A stretch of 64,000 nucleotides of DNA from Tubulanus polymorphus (lineage: Eukaryota; Nemertea; Palaeonemertea; Tubulaniformes; Tubulanidae), in NCBI RefSeq assembly GCF_964204645.1, contig NC_134030.1, positions 21,953,210-22,017,209 of the forward strand, read 5' to 3'. Positions 45,911-60,900 of the stretch are shown piece by piece; the stretch's first letter is position 1, and every line of letters starts with the position of its first letter. The position numbers and the translations under genes are program-made. The notes under the pieces were generated by a model. That model saw only the letters and a program-made list of their open reading frames with translations. It was not told the origin of the DNA and searched no databases.

Positions 45911-48900
45911 TATTTATTTATTATTCACTTGTTCGTTTATAGTTGATGAGTGTTCGGGTGAATGCATCAAAACAATGAGTGACAAATGGAATCCCGGTGA
46001 GTACCCCTCACCCCTCATATGGTGACTGATAAGGGCCATGAAAATATTTCCCGACAAAAAATGATTTTATCATGAAAAATAAGTTTCCATCGAAAAATAT
46101 TCGTGAGTGAAAATAATTTCGTCACAAAAAAATTATTTTCCATCGAAAAATATTTTGTGAGTTAAAATAATTTCGTTGTGAAAAATATTTTGTGAGTAAA
46201 AATAATTTCGTTGTGAAAAATTAATTCCCATCAAAAAATATTCATAAGCGAAAATAATTTTCTTAATAATCGCCTCCAAAATATAGACGTGAGAAAAAAT
46301 AATTCCGTTCTGAAAAATAAATCGCCTTCCTTCAAAATATATTCCGATGACAAGATATTTTTGCAGCGTAAAAATAATTGTGGGTTTTCCGCTAGTACGG
46401 AAGCCCCTAGGTGACATACGAGAAAACCTTTTCACAATTTCGACTTATTAAGTCGAATTTCGACATAATAAGTCGAATTTCGTGTTAATTAAGTCGAAAT
46501 TCGACTTAATAAGTCGAATTTCGACAATTAACACGTTAATTAACACGAAATTCGACTTATTATCTCGAAATTCGACTTATTATGTCGAAATTCGACTTAA
46601 TAAGTCGAAATTATGAAAAAAATTATATCATATGTCACCTAGGGGCTTCCGTACGCTAGTCACCTCTGATCTTATTTCATCTATGCTACTAGCCCTTAGT
46701 ATAGTGGTACACACTGCGTACATAACATACTTGAACTACACGGGGGGGGGGGGGGGTATACCACAGGGCTCTCATTTACACATGAATCAGAGTACTTGGG
46801 TAGAGCTTTGATTTTTTTTTTAATCCTGAGATTTCGTGACGGCGAGTCCTTGTAACCTAAAGTAAGGAAGGGTGGGATGGTGGTGCTGTCATCGGGTCCA
46901 TGTGAACACAAATTTGGGCAAAAAATATCAAAAATTGTGTACGGTCAAAATAAAAATTAGGGCTCTTGATTTTGGTTTCCTTCTCAGACCTCCTGTCCAT
47001 CTAGAAATAAATATCTTTTGTCAATGTTATGGGCGCAGATCAAGGACCCAAATAACGGATACAAGAAGCCGTAGGGCTAGTAGCATAGATGAAATGTTAA
47101 GATCAGGTGAGAAAGTTCAATCGACCGCGTGCACCAGCGGAAAACCCACAATTATTTTTTACGCTGCAAAAATATTTTAGTCATCGGAATATATTTTGAA
47201 GGAAGGCGATTTTTCATAGCGGAATTATTTTTACTCAGCATATGTTTTGAAGGCGATTATTTTCATGAGAAAATTATTTTCGCTTATGAATATTTTTGAT
47301 GGAAATTTAGTTTTCATGACGAAATCGTTTTTGTCAGGAAATATTTTCATGGCCCTTCCTTGTCAGCCACCATAGATACAAGTTGCTGTGCTGTAGCCGT
47401 AGGATCGAAAACTAAGACATCTTTTACTTGATGTCCCGTTCAACATACTTAACGGTACAAACACTGCTGCGCCGTAGTTGTAGCGCGATCAATATAAAGC
47501 GCGTGAAAACGGGAAAACCCGAAATTATTTTTACAGCAGTTATTTCTCGACAGAGAAAAATATTTCTATGGAAATATTTTTACACATAAAATATATTTTG
47601 AAGGTGATTCATTTTACACACCAAAATTATTTTCACTCACGAATATTTTTCGATGGAAATTTATTTTTGTTAGGAAATATTTTCATGGCCCTTATCAGCC
47701 ACCATACCCTCATTAGTACCACTTATGAGTACCTCTCATGAGTACCACTCGTGAGTACCTCTCGTGAGTACCTCTCATGAGTTCCTCATCCATAATACTT
47801 CAGTTCAATTTGAGTACAGGCCTCAAATGCAAATCGTAATTTCAGTACCTGAGTACCATAAGCTATTGGACCTTGAGTGAGTACCATTTCTTGACTGTCG
47901 GAATATGTCAGTATGATTAGAGTACATGCAAATACAGTCACTCAACTGAGTATCCGGCCCCGGTTACATGAATTGTGTGTAAAGGCATTTAAATGATGCT
48001 ATTCAGAGATCAAGTTGAAACAAACTGCAAAATGAACAAGGTTAAGTGACATAATTTCATGTTTTGTTGTTTGTAGGCGATTTTAAGAACCGCAACATGA
48101 TTGTAGGGACAGGTAAATATTCCGTATATGAATCACCTAGGGCCGGTTCTATAGTAATCATTACAGTTAAAACCAGTCTAAGACGATTTCGGTTTTACAG
48201 CCGATCTAACAACTTAGAACCAGTCATGAGATTTAAGACAAATTTTGGATTCAATTTTCGATTATGGAGCCGGCCACTGGTTCAATGAAAAACCAATTTG
48301 AATTCATCATGAAAATCTGTTTGATTTTCTATCTATTTCAGCGAGTCCAAAAGAGATAAGTGAGTTCTGAGATGAGTAGAATTTATTTTCGATTTTCACT
48401 ATTTTGATCTATAAAGTGATTGTTAGATGTGACAGGTACCGGTATCTGCGTGAACTGATGCTGACAATCACAAATAATTCATTGGATTCACAAGAGCAAC
48501 AATCATTTTGGGTTCAGTGATAACTGGTTATTCATAATTGCTGCCCCATAAAACAATTCAATGCAATTTACTTCTTCAAATATTATACACAGAAAAAAAT
48601 ATCCCTAAAATAGAAACCAGTTGTCAATATCATCACATGGTGGACCTAAAACCTAGAGTCACACTTATCTGTTTATCTGACAGTTGTAGTCAGCGCTTGC
48701 CTCTGATTTCGTGGAACAATTGAATAATAGTGACTTCGAACTACAAGTCACACGAGTTTGTTTAAGTTAGTGAATTTCTATATTGATAGATTCTAAACTA
48801 CATGAATTAGCTGATAAAGAGTTTGAAGATAGGAAATTAGGTACTGTACACATTACAAAGTGTAAAATTCAATAAAATGATTGTTAGATGTGACAGGTAC

Positions 48901-51900
48901 CGCGGTATCTGCGTGAACTGATGCATAATTCAATGCGATTTACTTTTTCCAAATATTATATACGGAAAGAATATCACCAAAATAGAATAGAAACTAGTTG
49001 TCAATATCATCACAAGACCTGAAATCACACTTATCTGTTTTATCACATAGTTGTGCACAGCACGCTTGCCTCTGATTTTGTGGGACCAGTTAATAATTGT
49101 CATGATATAATTCGTCATATTTACCTGTTTATAAGTTGTTTGTGATGTCAGTTATTTTCTATATTGATAGATTCTAAACTACATGAATTAGCCGATAAAG
49201 AGTTTGAAGATAAGAAAGGTACTGTACACATTACAAAGTGTGAAATTCAACATGTTTTATGTTTTAAATCTTATTGATGTTTATTATCAATGTTTATTAC
49301 AGTCGGTGAATTTAATCAAATAAAGACACCTGATGATCAAATAAAGACACAAGATGCATCATTCGAACGCGTAAAAACACCTGAAGAAATATTGCCTCTA
49401 ACACTGATTATACCGGCACAACTCAGCACTGGTAAGTGACTACACTGAAACTGCATGTTTGAATTTTAATTCAATACAGTAAACTCTGTCTGAAATAACC
49501 TGTTAGTAATTCACCGAGTTGAGAATCAGGCTAATCGGTTTATGACACATTTCTCTATTTTTAAACTGTTTAATTTTTGTAGATCAGACTGATCCTTTTA
49601 TCACAAAACATTACATTTTTTTAAAATGTTAAAATCCTATTCAATTTTTGTAGTGTTGGATTCAGCCAATCGACATCCAGATATTCTGTGGGATAAAGCA
49701 GGTATTATATAAGTCTGTAAAAAACTTAAGCTAACCTGTTTAATGTCACCGATCTCTTAACGTCAACATTTTTCAGAGAACAAATCCGGCAAATCTAAAT
49801 TCAATGGAAATACCATTCTTTATGTATTTCATCGGTACCAAAAGTGGCATTTCGAAAGCCCTTTTACTGTGACCAGCTTCTTAGGAGCACTAGCCTGAAA
49901 TATTCTGCGGCTGATCTTTGTCCCTGAAAGGACGATTAATTCTTCTAAGTTCTTGTTAAAAATCCTTAAACTGCTCGTTAGGAATACCAGGAAATGCTCT
50001 TCTATCATTCATCCTGAATTGAACATGATGTTCTAATCCCCTGCTTTACTGGTCTTTTCTATGTCCAGCGGAACTGAATGTCTTTAAGCAACAAAAGTTT
50101 AAAATTGAAACCACACTCAATGAATGTTATGTCTATGTTTCCTGTTTTTTATGTGAATTTCAGTGGAATATTTCAAGGAAGAATTCATTATTGCAATACA
50201 ATCTGATGAATCATTGAAAACTGCTACTCGAACTGCTTTAGATAAAAGTAAGTTACATCTACAGTAAACTACATTTATATCTACAGTAAACTACATTTAC
50301 ATCTACAGTAAACTACATTTACATCTACAGTAAACTACATTTACATCTACAGTAAAAGACATTTAATACATCTACAATCAACAATTATATATTCATTCAC
50401 TAAGATTGTCGATTCTTAAAATGTTTTTCCTTTTTTGAGACTCAAGCGAAATCAACAATTTGCTGAAGAGAGAAAACTGGAAAGGTAAATTGTTTGATGA
50501 AATGTGTGTAAAATGTTTATTTTTACGAATCAAAAATGAATGTTGTTTTAAGAACCGCAAATGACTTGTTTATTTCAATCATTGCAATGAATTCAAATTG
50601 ACAGCTGATTTTACTGTGTAAAACAATTTAAAGATTTTCTTCTATTTTCAGTTAACAGAATTTATAATGATGTGAAATCCAGAATACAATCAATGTCTAC
50701 AGGTTTGTAGTTCAAACGATTCACTATCAATTCTTGCATTAAATTGAAACCGTATCTTGTCGGGCAAGCGCCCTTTTGTGACCCATATCATATCATATCA
50801 TTGTATCATAAATAATGCATCATATATCAGCCGGTATATACACTTGTATAACGGTGTATTCCCATTTCGCCGCTTATTTATTCCAATTTGGCCTTTTTCC
50901 CAATCCACCCCTTTCCCATTTTGCCCCTTTCCTATTTCGCCCCTTTGTTCACATTTTTGCCCCTTTTTGTACATTTTCAAAGAAGCTTAGTTAAATTTAA
51001 GCAATGTTACATGATTATGCTAATTGTGCCCTCAGTCATTTAGTTAATTTGAATATCAATCAATAACACAAAAAGGTCCAAGGTGGGAAGGGAGCAAAAT
51101 AAGAAAATTGGCAGGGCCGAAAAAATGGGATGGGTGAAATAGAAAAAGGGGCCAATCGGGAAGGGGCGAAATTGGAACACATTTTATATCAAGTCAACAC
51201 ACTCGCACGCATGCACGCACACACGCACGCATGCACGCATGCATGCATGCGAATCCAGGTTAAAATGCCAGAAGTAAAAAATGCCAGAGGAAAAATCCCA
51301 CCATAGGTAAAAATGCTAGAGGTAAAAATGCCAGACGGAAATATGAGGAAAATTAAGTGAAGAATTAACCAATATTGGACCTGATATTATATACACTAGA
51401 TTTTACATAATGAATGCACAGTTTAGATATACATAACATATTCCTATGATAATAAAATTCAAAAAAATGAATGACAAATTTATGAAATAAAGAGAATCAC
51501 AAATTTATGAAATAAAGTCTGACATAAGCAAGAAATTCATTGGAATCATTAATAATATTCTTATTTGGACGAGATGATATTAAGATACAACACATTTTTA
51601 GATCATTGGAAATTAGAAAATTAATGCGCATTTTCTTATATGATTGAAATCAAAAAGCAAAAATAGTCATGATATAACGCATTTCTAGATTAATGAATAT
51701 TAACGAATTCAAATGAATGCACAGAGTTTACATATTGAATGCACAGTTCAGGTAAACCATATTTCTAGGCATAATGATAATTATTAATTAGGTAAGATAA
51801 TTAAATTCAAAATTTTTAGATGAGTTAGTTTGCTTTTTTTCATAACATCAAAACAACAATTCGATGAATAGTTTTTAAGTTTTGATACACTTGTTTCTTA

Positions 51901-54900
51901 TAATCATTGAATCAATTTAACCTTCTGGCATTATTTCCTCTGGCATTTTTACCTCTAGCATTTTTACACCCCTGACATTTTTACCTCTAGCATTTTTACT
52001 TCATTATTACAGCATTATTACCTTCAATTTTACTGCATTATTACCCCGTACATATCATTTATTTTTCATCACGGATTGATTTATTGCTGAATTTACATTT
52101 TATTTCTATTTGTGATTTCAGAGAAATTAAAGGAACGAGGAATCGTAGCTTATAGAAGTGAGTAGTTTGTTCATCAATTCCACAGTTTCGAGTTACCCTT
52201 AACCTATAAACTCCAAACACTAGACTCCTAACACTAAACTCCTAACACTAGACTCCTAACACTAAACTCCTAACACTAGACTCCTAACACTAGACTCCTA
52301 ACACTAGACTCCTAGCACTAGACTCCTGACACTAGACTCCTAACACTAGACTACTAACACTAGACTTCTAACACTAGACTCCTAACACTAGACTCCTAAC
52401 ACTAGACTCCTAACACTAGACTCCTAACACTAGACTCCTAACACTAGACTTCTAACACTAGACTCCTAACACTAGACTACTAACACTAGACTCCTAACAC
52501 AAGACTCCTAACACTAGACTCCTGACACTAGACTCCTAACACTAGACTCCTGACACTAGACTCCTAACACAAGACTCCTAACACTAGACTCCTACCACTA
52601 GACTCCTAACACCAGATTCCTGACACTAGACTCCTAACACTAGACTCCTAACACTAGACTCCTAACACTGGACTCCTAACACTAGACTCCTAACACTAGA
52701 CTCCTACCACTAGACTCCTAACACCAGACTCCTGACACTAGACTCCTAACACTAAACTCCTAAGACTAGACTCCTAACACCAGACTCCTGACACTAGACT
52801 CCTAACACTAAACTCCTAACACTAGACTCCTAACACTAGACTCCTAACACTAAACTCCTAACACTAGACTCCTACCACTAGACTCCTTACACTAGACTCC
52901 TAACACTAGACTCCTAACACTAGACTCCTAACACTGGACTCCTAACACTAGACCCCTAACACCAGACCCCTAACACTAGACCCCTAACACTAGACCCCTA
53001 ACACTAGACCCCTAACACTAGACTCCTAACACTAGACTCCTAACACTGAACTCCTAACACTAGACTCCTAACACTAGACTCCTAACACTAGACTCCTAAC
53101 ACTAGACTCCTAACACTAGACTACTAACACTAGACTCCTAACACTAGACTCCTAACACTAGACCCCTAACACTGAACTCCTAACATTAGACTCCTAACAC
53201 TAGACTCCTAACACTAGACTCCTAACACTAGACTCCTAACACTAGACTCCTAACACTAGACTCCTGACACTAGATTCCTGACACTAGACTCATAACACTA
53301 GACTCCTAACACTAGACTCCTAACACTAGACTCCTAACACTAGACTACTAACACTAGACTTCTAACACTAGACTCCTAACACTAGACTCCTAACACTAGA
53401 CTCCTAGCTCTAGACTCCTAACACTAGACTCCTAACACTAGACTCCTAACACTAGACTCCTAACACTAGACTCCTAACACTAGACTTCTAACACTAGACT
53501 CCTAACACTAGACCCCTAACACTGAACTCCTAACACTAGACTCCTAACACTAGACTCCTAACACTAGACTCCTAACACTAGACCCCTAACACTGAACTCC
53601 TAACACTAGACTCCTAGCTCTAGACTCCTAACACTAGACTCCTAACACTAGACTCCTAACACTAGACTCCTAACACTAGACTCCTAACACTAGACTTCTA
53701 ACACTAGACCCCTAACACTAGACCCCTAACACTGAACTCCTAACACTAGACTCCTAGCTCTAGACTCCTAACACTAGACTCCTAACACTAGACTCCTAAC
53801 ACTAGACTACTAACACTAGACTTCTAACACTAGACTCCTAACACTAGACCCCTAACACTGAACTCCTAACACTAGACTCCTAACACTAGACTCCTAACAC
53901 TAGACTTCTAACACTAGACTCCTAACACTAGACCCCTAACACTGAACTCCTAACACTAGACTCCTAACACTAGACTCCTAACACTAGACTCCTAACACTA
54001 GACTCCTAACACTAGACCCCTAACACTGAACTCCTAACACTAGACTCCTAGCTCTAGACTCCTAACAGTAGACTCCTAACACTAGACTCCTAACACTAGA
54101 CTCCTAACACTAGACTCCTAACACTAGACTCCTAACACTAGACTCCTAACACTAGACTTCTAACACTAGACTCCTAGCTCTAGACTCCTAGCTCTAGACT
54201 CCTAACACTAGACTCCTAACACTAGACTCCTAACACTAGACTCCTAACACTAGACTCCAAACACAAGACTCCTAACACTAGACTCCTAACACTGAACTCC
54301 TAACACTAGACTCCTAACACTAGACTCCTAGCTCTAGACTCCTAACACTAGACTTCTAACACTAGACTCCTAACACTAGACTCCTAACACTAAAATCCTA
54401 ACACTAGACTCCTAACACTAGACTCCTAACACTGAACTCCTAACACTAGACTCCTAACACTAGACTACTAACACTAGACTCCTAACACAAGACTCCTAAC
54501 ACTAGACTCCTGACACTAGACTCCTAACACTGAACTCCTAACACTAGACTCCTAACACTAGACTCCTAACACTAGACTCCTAACACAAGACTCCTAACAC
54601 AAGACTCCTAACACTAGACTCCTGACACTAGACTCCTAACACAAGACTCCTAACACTAGACTCCTACCACTAGACTTCTAACACTAGACTCCTAACACAA
54701 AACTCCTGACACTAGACTCCTAACACTAAACTCCTAACACTAGACTCCTAGCTCTAGACTCCTAACACTGAACTCCTAACGCTAGACTCCTAACACTAGA
54801 CTCCTGACACTAGACTCCTAACACAAGACTCCTAACACTAGACTCCTACCACTAGACTTCTAACACTAGACTCCTAACACAAAACTCCTGACACTAGACT

Positions 54901-57900
54901 CCTAACACTAAACTCCTAACACTAGACTCCTAGCTCTAGACTCCTGATACTAGACTCCTAACACTAGACTCCTAACACTTAACTCCTAACCCCAAGATCC
55001 TTTGCTGAGACTAAATTCAGCAATAAATAAAAATGATATTTATTTCTAAAAATCGCTTCACATCATGAAAATATCTCGAAGCTTTTAACCTGAAACATTG
55101 AAATGTTACAATATATCAAAAATATCAAATATTTTAAAAATAAGGTATAGAAATAAAGTAAAACATTGAATGACGATATAATGAAGAATGATTACAATAA
55201 CTTAGGAAATAAAAAAATTGAGAATTGAATAAAACATCAACAGAAATAAATACTCATGTAACAGAAATATGTTTAAAGTATTTTTTGAAAGATGAGAAAA
55301 GTGTTTAGTTGTCATATTATTCGATGAATAATTAAGTTATAATGAGTTTTTTTTAGATTTAGATTTAAATCAAAAGATGTTAAAATTATATAGTTAAAGT
55401 GAACTGTATGAATTAACCTGTTTATATCTACTCAATGTTTATATATGAATCATTGTTTTTTCTGTTTTTCAGTAAAATATGAAAGAGCGAGTAAGTACTG
55501 ATAACAACTTACACGTTAAAGTCTGTTTTGATATGTCCTGCTTTTAATAATACTGGTTCTTAATGGTAGCTTAACTGGTTCTTAAGTAGCTCTAAATCCA
55601 GTAAACTGCTCAAAGAGCTTTACACTGAAATGCTTCCTTAAGAAATAAACATTTTAAAAGCCGTCTGAATTTATTAATGGAAAGAACAGCCTGTGGGCTA
55701 GGCCCCCCTATCAATCTTCAATATTGTGGGTTGTTTAGAGCCTGTACAGTCAATATTCATTTTTCCGGTTTAACTCAATCCACTAAATTTGTAGATGTGA
55801 AAGAAGAACACGTTTCACTCTCCCTGCAGTAAATCTATTGTGTTTATTCTGTTTCAGTGAAACACATCAAACCAATAATTGCAAACAGGATCCCGGGATT
55901 TAAAGGTGAATACATTTTCTTGATCGGGAGACGTACAGGTGAAGGTCGACTGTTTTCTGTAGGAAGATATGTGACGCCATAGGCGAAGTATAGATATTTC
56001 ACAATATCAGTCAATGTCACGGTAGTTTCTAATCAACATGTCTAATTATAGATTCACTAGTGACTATTTTAGAAGATAAATGTAAAAAGGCTAGCAGTAC
56101 TGCGTTCTCAAAATACTGGAAGTATGATATATCTCGCGCATGTAAGTTTATCAGTTTTTTTATCTCTAATTGAATTCTATTTTCACTCCGATATGATATG
56201 TCGGGATACGCCCATAATACCTCCGCCCAATATACCTCCGTCCAAAATCCCACACCCGGAATCCCTCCACCCAGAATACCCTCATATGTGTCCAAAATAC
56301 CTCCACCCATAATTAAAAGAAATACTATAATTCTATTATTTAGATGTATAAAGTACCACCAATATTGACTATTATACATGTATAGGATCATATATAATGT
56401 ATTACGGTATATATAAGCCTATACTGAATAATAATTGAATAACAATTAATGACAATGTTCACTTCTAATTAGTAATGGCTGGGAAATTTACAAATCGACC
56501 CAATTTGAATAAACAACGAGATAGGGATTATAGAATATTAATTAGTTTATCTCGTGTCTTTAATCTGATACTAGATTTCTCTAGAAACAATTCAATATTT
56601 AGATTATAGAATATTAATTATTCCTCTAATCTAAGAAAACAATGTACTACATTTCGGTTTACACAATGAATTCAGTTTATTTCCATTTAACTGCAACAAT
56701 GATCTTCGAACAATAAACTGAAATTAACATTATACTTTGTTAACTACTTTTAAACTACAGAACTTTGGTTTATTTGAATATGGCCTGTAAATTCAAACTT
56801 GGATGGGGACAAATTCTAAAAAATTATATTACTAATAGGTTCCTAATTTTTTTCCTTCAGGCATAAACCCATTAGATCTAGGGCCTGGAGGTATTTTGGA
56901 AACATATGAGGGTATTCTGGGCGGAGGGATTCTGGTTGTGGGATATTTGGGTGGAGGTATTTTGGGCGGAGGTATTATGACCCGGATTCGATATGTCACA
57001 AGTTATAATCATAAGTATTTACAATTTCATATCGAAATGTTCAAAATATTTCACATCACTTACTTCATGAAATACTTATTAACTATCAAAATATAACAAT
57101 AACAATGTAATATGATTTTACTAAATATATTATCAATATGTGCTTTTATCGTAATCAACATGTCAGACTAGTCATTACGTATTCATAGTAATTAACTCTA
57201 GTCATTTCATCAATAATGAATTTGTGTCTCTCAAACATATCGTTAGTTTGTGATTCCTGTTGGCTACAACTTGTCTGACACCTCTCCCTCCATACACATG
57301 ATTCTGTTTAATAAAGACTATGTAAAGTTATGATAATCATTCACATTGTGGGATGCAATACAGATAGTACATATAAGGTTTAACTGCCTGTTCCTGATGG
57401 ATGGAGTTCTGTACCGCTGGTGTAAATGCTAGCCCCCCCCCGCCAGCCTGCCTGCCGATACAACAACCAGCCGGTTACACTATTGTATAAAAACTTGCCT
57501 ATTGTCTATTACATATAGTGTCTGTACTCAGTGAATTAACCAGTAAAACTTTAAAGACAAACACAGGTTATTGGAAACAAGTCAAAGAATGTTTCGGTAA
57601 ATGATAAATTCTTGTTTCTCTGAACGTTTTATTAAATGATCTGATTTTTATGTTTTGAATAATAATTGTTTGTTCTGTTTGAATAGGAGATGAAATTGAC
57701 AGTGAAACAAATACAACTGAACTGACAGAAATAGGTGAATATCAATACAATAACAACACATTATTCAAATAAACAAAATGTGTTGTTGAATTCCAGAAGA
57801 TGAAATTCATCAATGTTTTCAGATCTTTAGAGGCATCTGTTTTGATTCAGAGCCATGTTCTAAGTTTGAAAGTCACATTTTTTATCTCTGTGAATATTTA

Positions 57901-60900
57901 TTTTATTTAATCATTTTTTTTCAGTTGATGAGTGTATGGGTAAATGTACTAAAACAATAAGGGATGAATGGAATGCTGGTGAGTACCCTTCATGAGTACC
58001 CTTCACGAGAACCATATATTACTAGTAGACTTAAAATGCAAGTCGTAATTTCAGTACCTGGGTACAAACTACTGGTAGTTAAGCCAGTAGTTTGTACCCA
58101 GATATGTGATCAGTGAAGTGAGTACAGATAGATATATATATATATATAGATAATAGATAATTTCATTGTCCACAAAAAAAATTTGCATTGAAAAAATTAT
58201 TTTCAATAGTTATCAATATCACGATTCAATCGTGATATCACAATATCAATACAAGTGTTGTGATTAACAGATATATAGCAGCAGCAGCAGCAGCAGCAGC
58301 AGCCGCCGCACAAGGAAGGGCCAGTTTCACATCAATTTTACTTAATAAAAGTTGTCATAAGCAACTAATAGTTAATTTTCTTCGTGGGACTGACCCCAGT
58401 AAACATTCAATAGTATTCATACTCAATCTGATAATAGTGTATATTTAGGATACATTATCTATTGTCAACCTGACGACATAGTTTGCATAAATGGCGCAAT
58501 AGAGGTATTCCAGGTTTCAAATAGTTGTTTTAGATTTTCAAGGCTTGAGATATTAAAAAAGTTACGCGGGAGTAGGTGATCTTTTACTTCCGCATGTGCG
58601 AGGCATTCTAGCAGGGCATGGCGTTAATCGCCTAAGATTTGCATATTGCACTCATCACATAGCCTTTTTTCCCCTTAAAATTCTGCGCCTATGATTACTG
58701 CATCTAATGCGAGCTAAGTTGACACGGAAGTTAGTCGGAAGGTTAGTTAGGTAGAATCCTTGCTCAAAGTAAAGTCACAGTCGTTGCGGAATTAATACAA
58801 TTAAAACACCTTTTTGGATAAACTGTTCTTCTAATCTTCTTTTCCGACTGGTAGATAAATTCTAGGTATATTTTGATTGAGCCAGAATTCGGCCATGCCA
58901 CAGCCTTCCAATATACGTTTCATGCTAAACAACCATATGTAATCATTACTCTCTCCTGCGACTGTACTAGACAGGGTTCTCTTATTTTCGGCGATAAGAC
59001 TAGCCCAGTATTTCACCATTGTGGCTTTTACTTCGCATTCCAATCGGTTTCTACCATTCTCACCATATACCATATAATTCGTGGTAGAGCGGTTTAGTCG
59101 TAGTGTGCATTTACAAGAAGTTAGATGATTTTTTCAATACAGCTAATCCCCAAATTTCGCAAGCATATGATAAAATCGGTTTTACAAGTGCGTCAACAAG
59201 ATGGAAAGACGCGTCGTCCCCAAACCTATTTCTTGTGGATTTTTCTAAAACGTGGAATTGAGCCTTTGCACCACTGTCGGCTTACGTTTTGCGGCATTTG
59301 ACAAAAGTTCCAGTATGGTTAAATATAACGCCAAGGTCCTTAAACTGGTCGACTATTTCGATTTCACCATTTGCTAAGTGAAAATTGAGGAAATATGGAA
59401 GTCTTAGAATGCCGGTTCCAAGTCGAGGACACGGAAATTATTTAAATGTAATAAACATTCGTGTGATGTTGATATATAATCCATAACAAGCTTAACAGCT
59501 CCTTTTAAGCAGGTAAAATCACCACCAGTTGCTTTATCGTCTCCAACTCGACCATCAGCAATAGATAAGGCGTGATTCATTCTGTAACCATAATTATTGA
59601 TACCACCAGTGTCACGGTTAAACATGTCCAAAATAGTATGCGCTCTGAGACGGTCGACAGCTTCATTCAGTTTGTCAAACAGACCTTCAACATTTAATTT
59701 ATTGTCGCCATCGAGAAAAAGATATTGTAGTGTTCTTAAAAACATTAGTAACTATCTTCATCACTATGGAAAAAAAGGTATCGATCTTAATCATCAAACA
59801 AACCAGCATGGCCGTATATTCTTCAGGTTCGGGGCTGAAATAAACGCCGCAAATGATAACGTCTTGTTGCACAGTTGAATAATTTCTTAGCTAGTTTTAC
59901 CCATAGACATGGGTCTCGGTTTTCAATATGAATTTAGCATATTCGTTCTTAACAAAGATTACGGTTCCGCCAGATCTGCGCACTACGGTTGTTTTAATCA
60001 CGCGTTAAAGCCTAGTCTTTCCGCAAAATTTGACACCCAGGGTCCAGTTACAGTGATGAGTTAGAGTTAACTCTGAGTTAAGATTAGTTCATTTTCAATC
60101 AGTTAACTCTGGGTCAAATCTTAACTCAGAACTGTGGAACTGGGTCCAGTAATCCAGTGTTTTCCACCTTTGTTTCGGTTAACACATGAGTACCAAATAG
60201 AAACCCTCAACTGAGTACCCGGCCCTGGTACCTGAATTATGTAATTTCAATTCAGAGATCAAGTTTAACAAGCTGAACATTTAACCAGGTTGGATGACAA
60301 GTTTTCTGTGAACTTATATTTCATGTTTCAACATTTTAGACGATTTCAAAAACTCCAACGTGTTTATAGATGCAGGTAAATATTGTTTAGCTCTGATATT
60401 CAACCCAGTACTGCCCCCTGGTGACTGTATGAGATGTAACTATTCTGTTATTTGTATTGTAGCAGTGATTGTTGATGAGATAAAACGCGATTATTTTCAA
60501 ACTCCCGAATTTAAAAGTAAGTTTCCAATAAAATCAAAACCTGTTTTAACAACCAGAACTCAAATATTAATATCTGTATGTATTGTATTATTATTTATAG
60601 GATCAGTTGAGACTGCATTGAATGAAGCTATCGAGAATTCAGGTAATTGAATATTCATCATAAGTTCGAATTCTGTGTTTGAATTGAGCTCAGTTTGACT
60701 GAAGGTGTATTGTTTTATTGTGCCGGCTTTCATTATGTTTACAGGGAAATCGAAACATAACAAAAAACCAGACTATGAAGCTGCAGGTTTGTAAAATATT
60801 TCTACAATCAAACAATAACATTTCCTCATTTGACTGATGTAGTTAAGATGTGATCACTCCCTGATGACCACTAGGATGTGGTTTCTTGTTTTCCCCTCAG

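Noticed and set aside
52195-54990. CRISPR-like regular repeats
   Set aside because: There are no unique spacers; it is a 14-bp minisatellite in a eukaryotic intron.
56029-56391. ORF with GGGI-rich repeats on the minus strand
   Set aside because: It is produced by one arm of a foldback element and overlaps the well-supported plus-strand exon 56052-56141.
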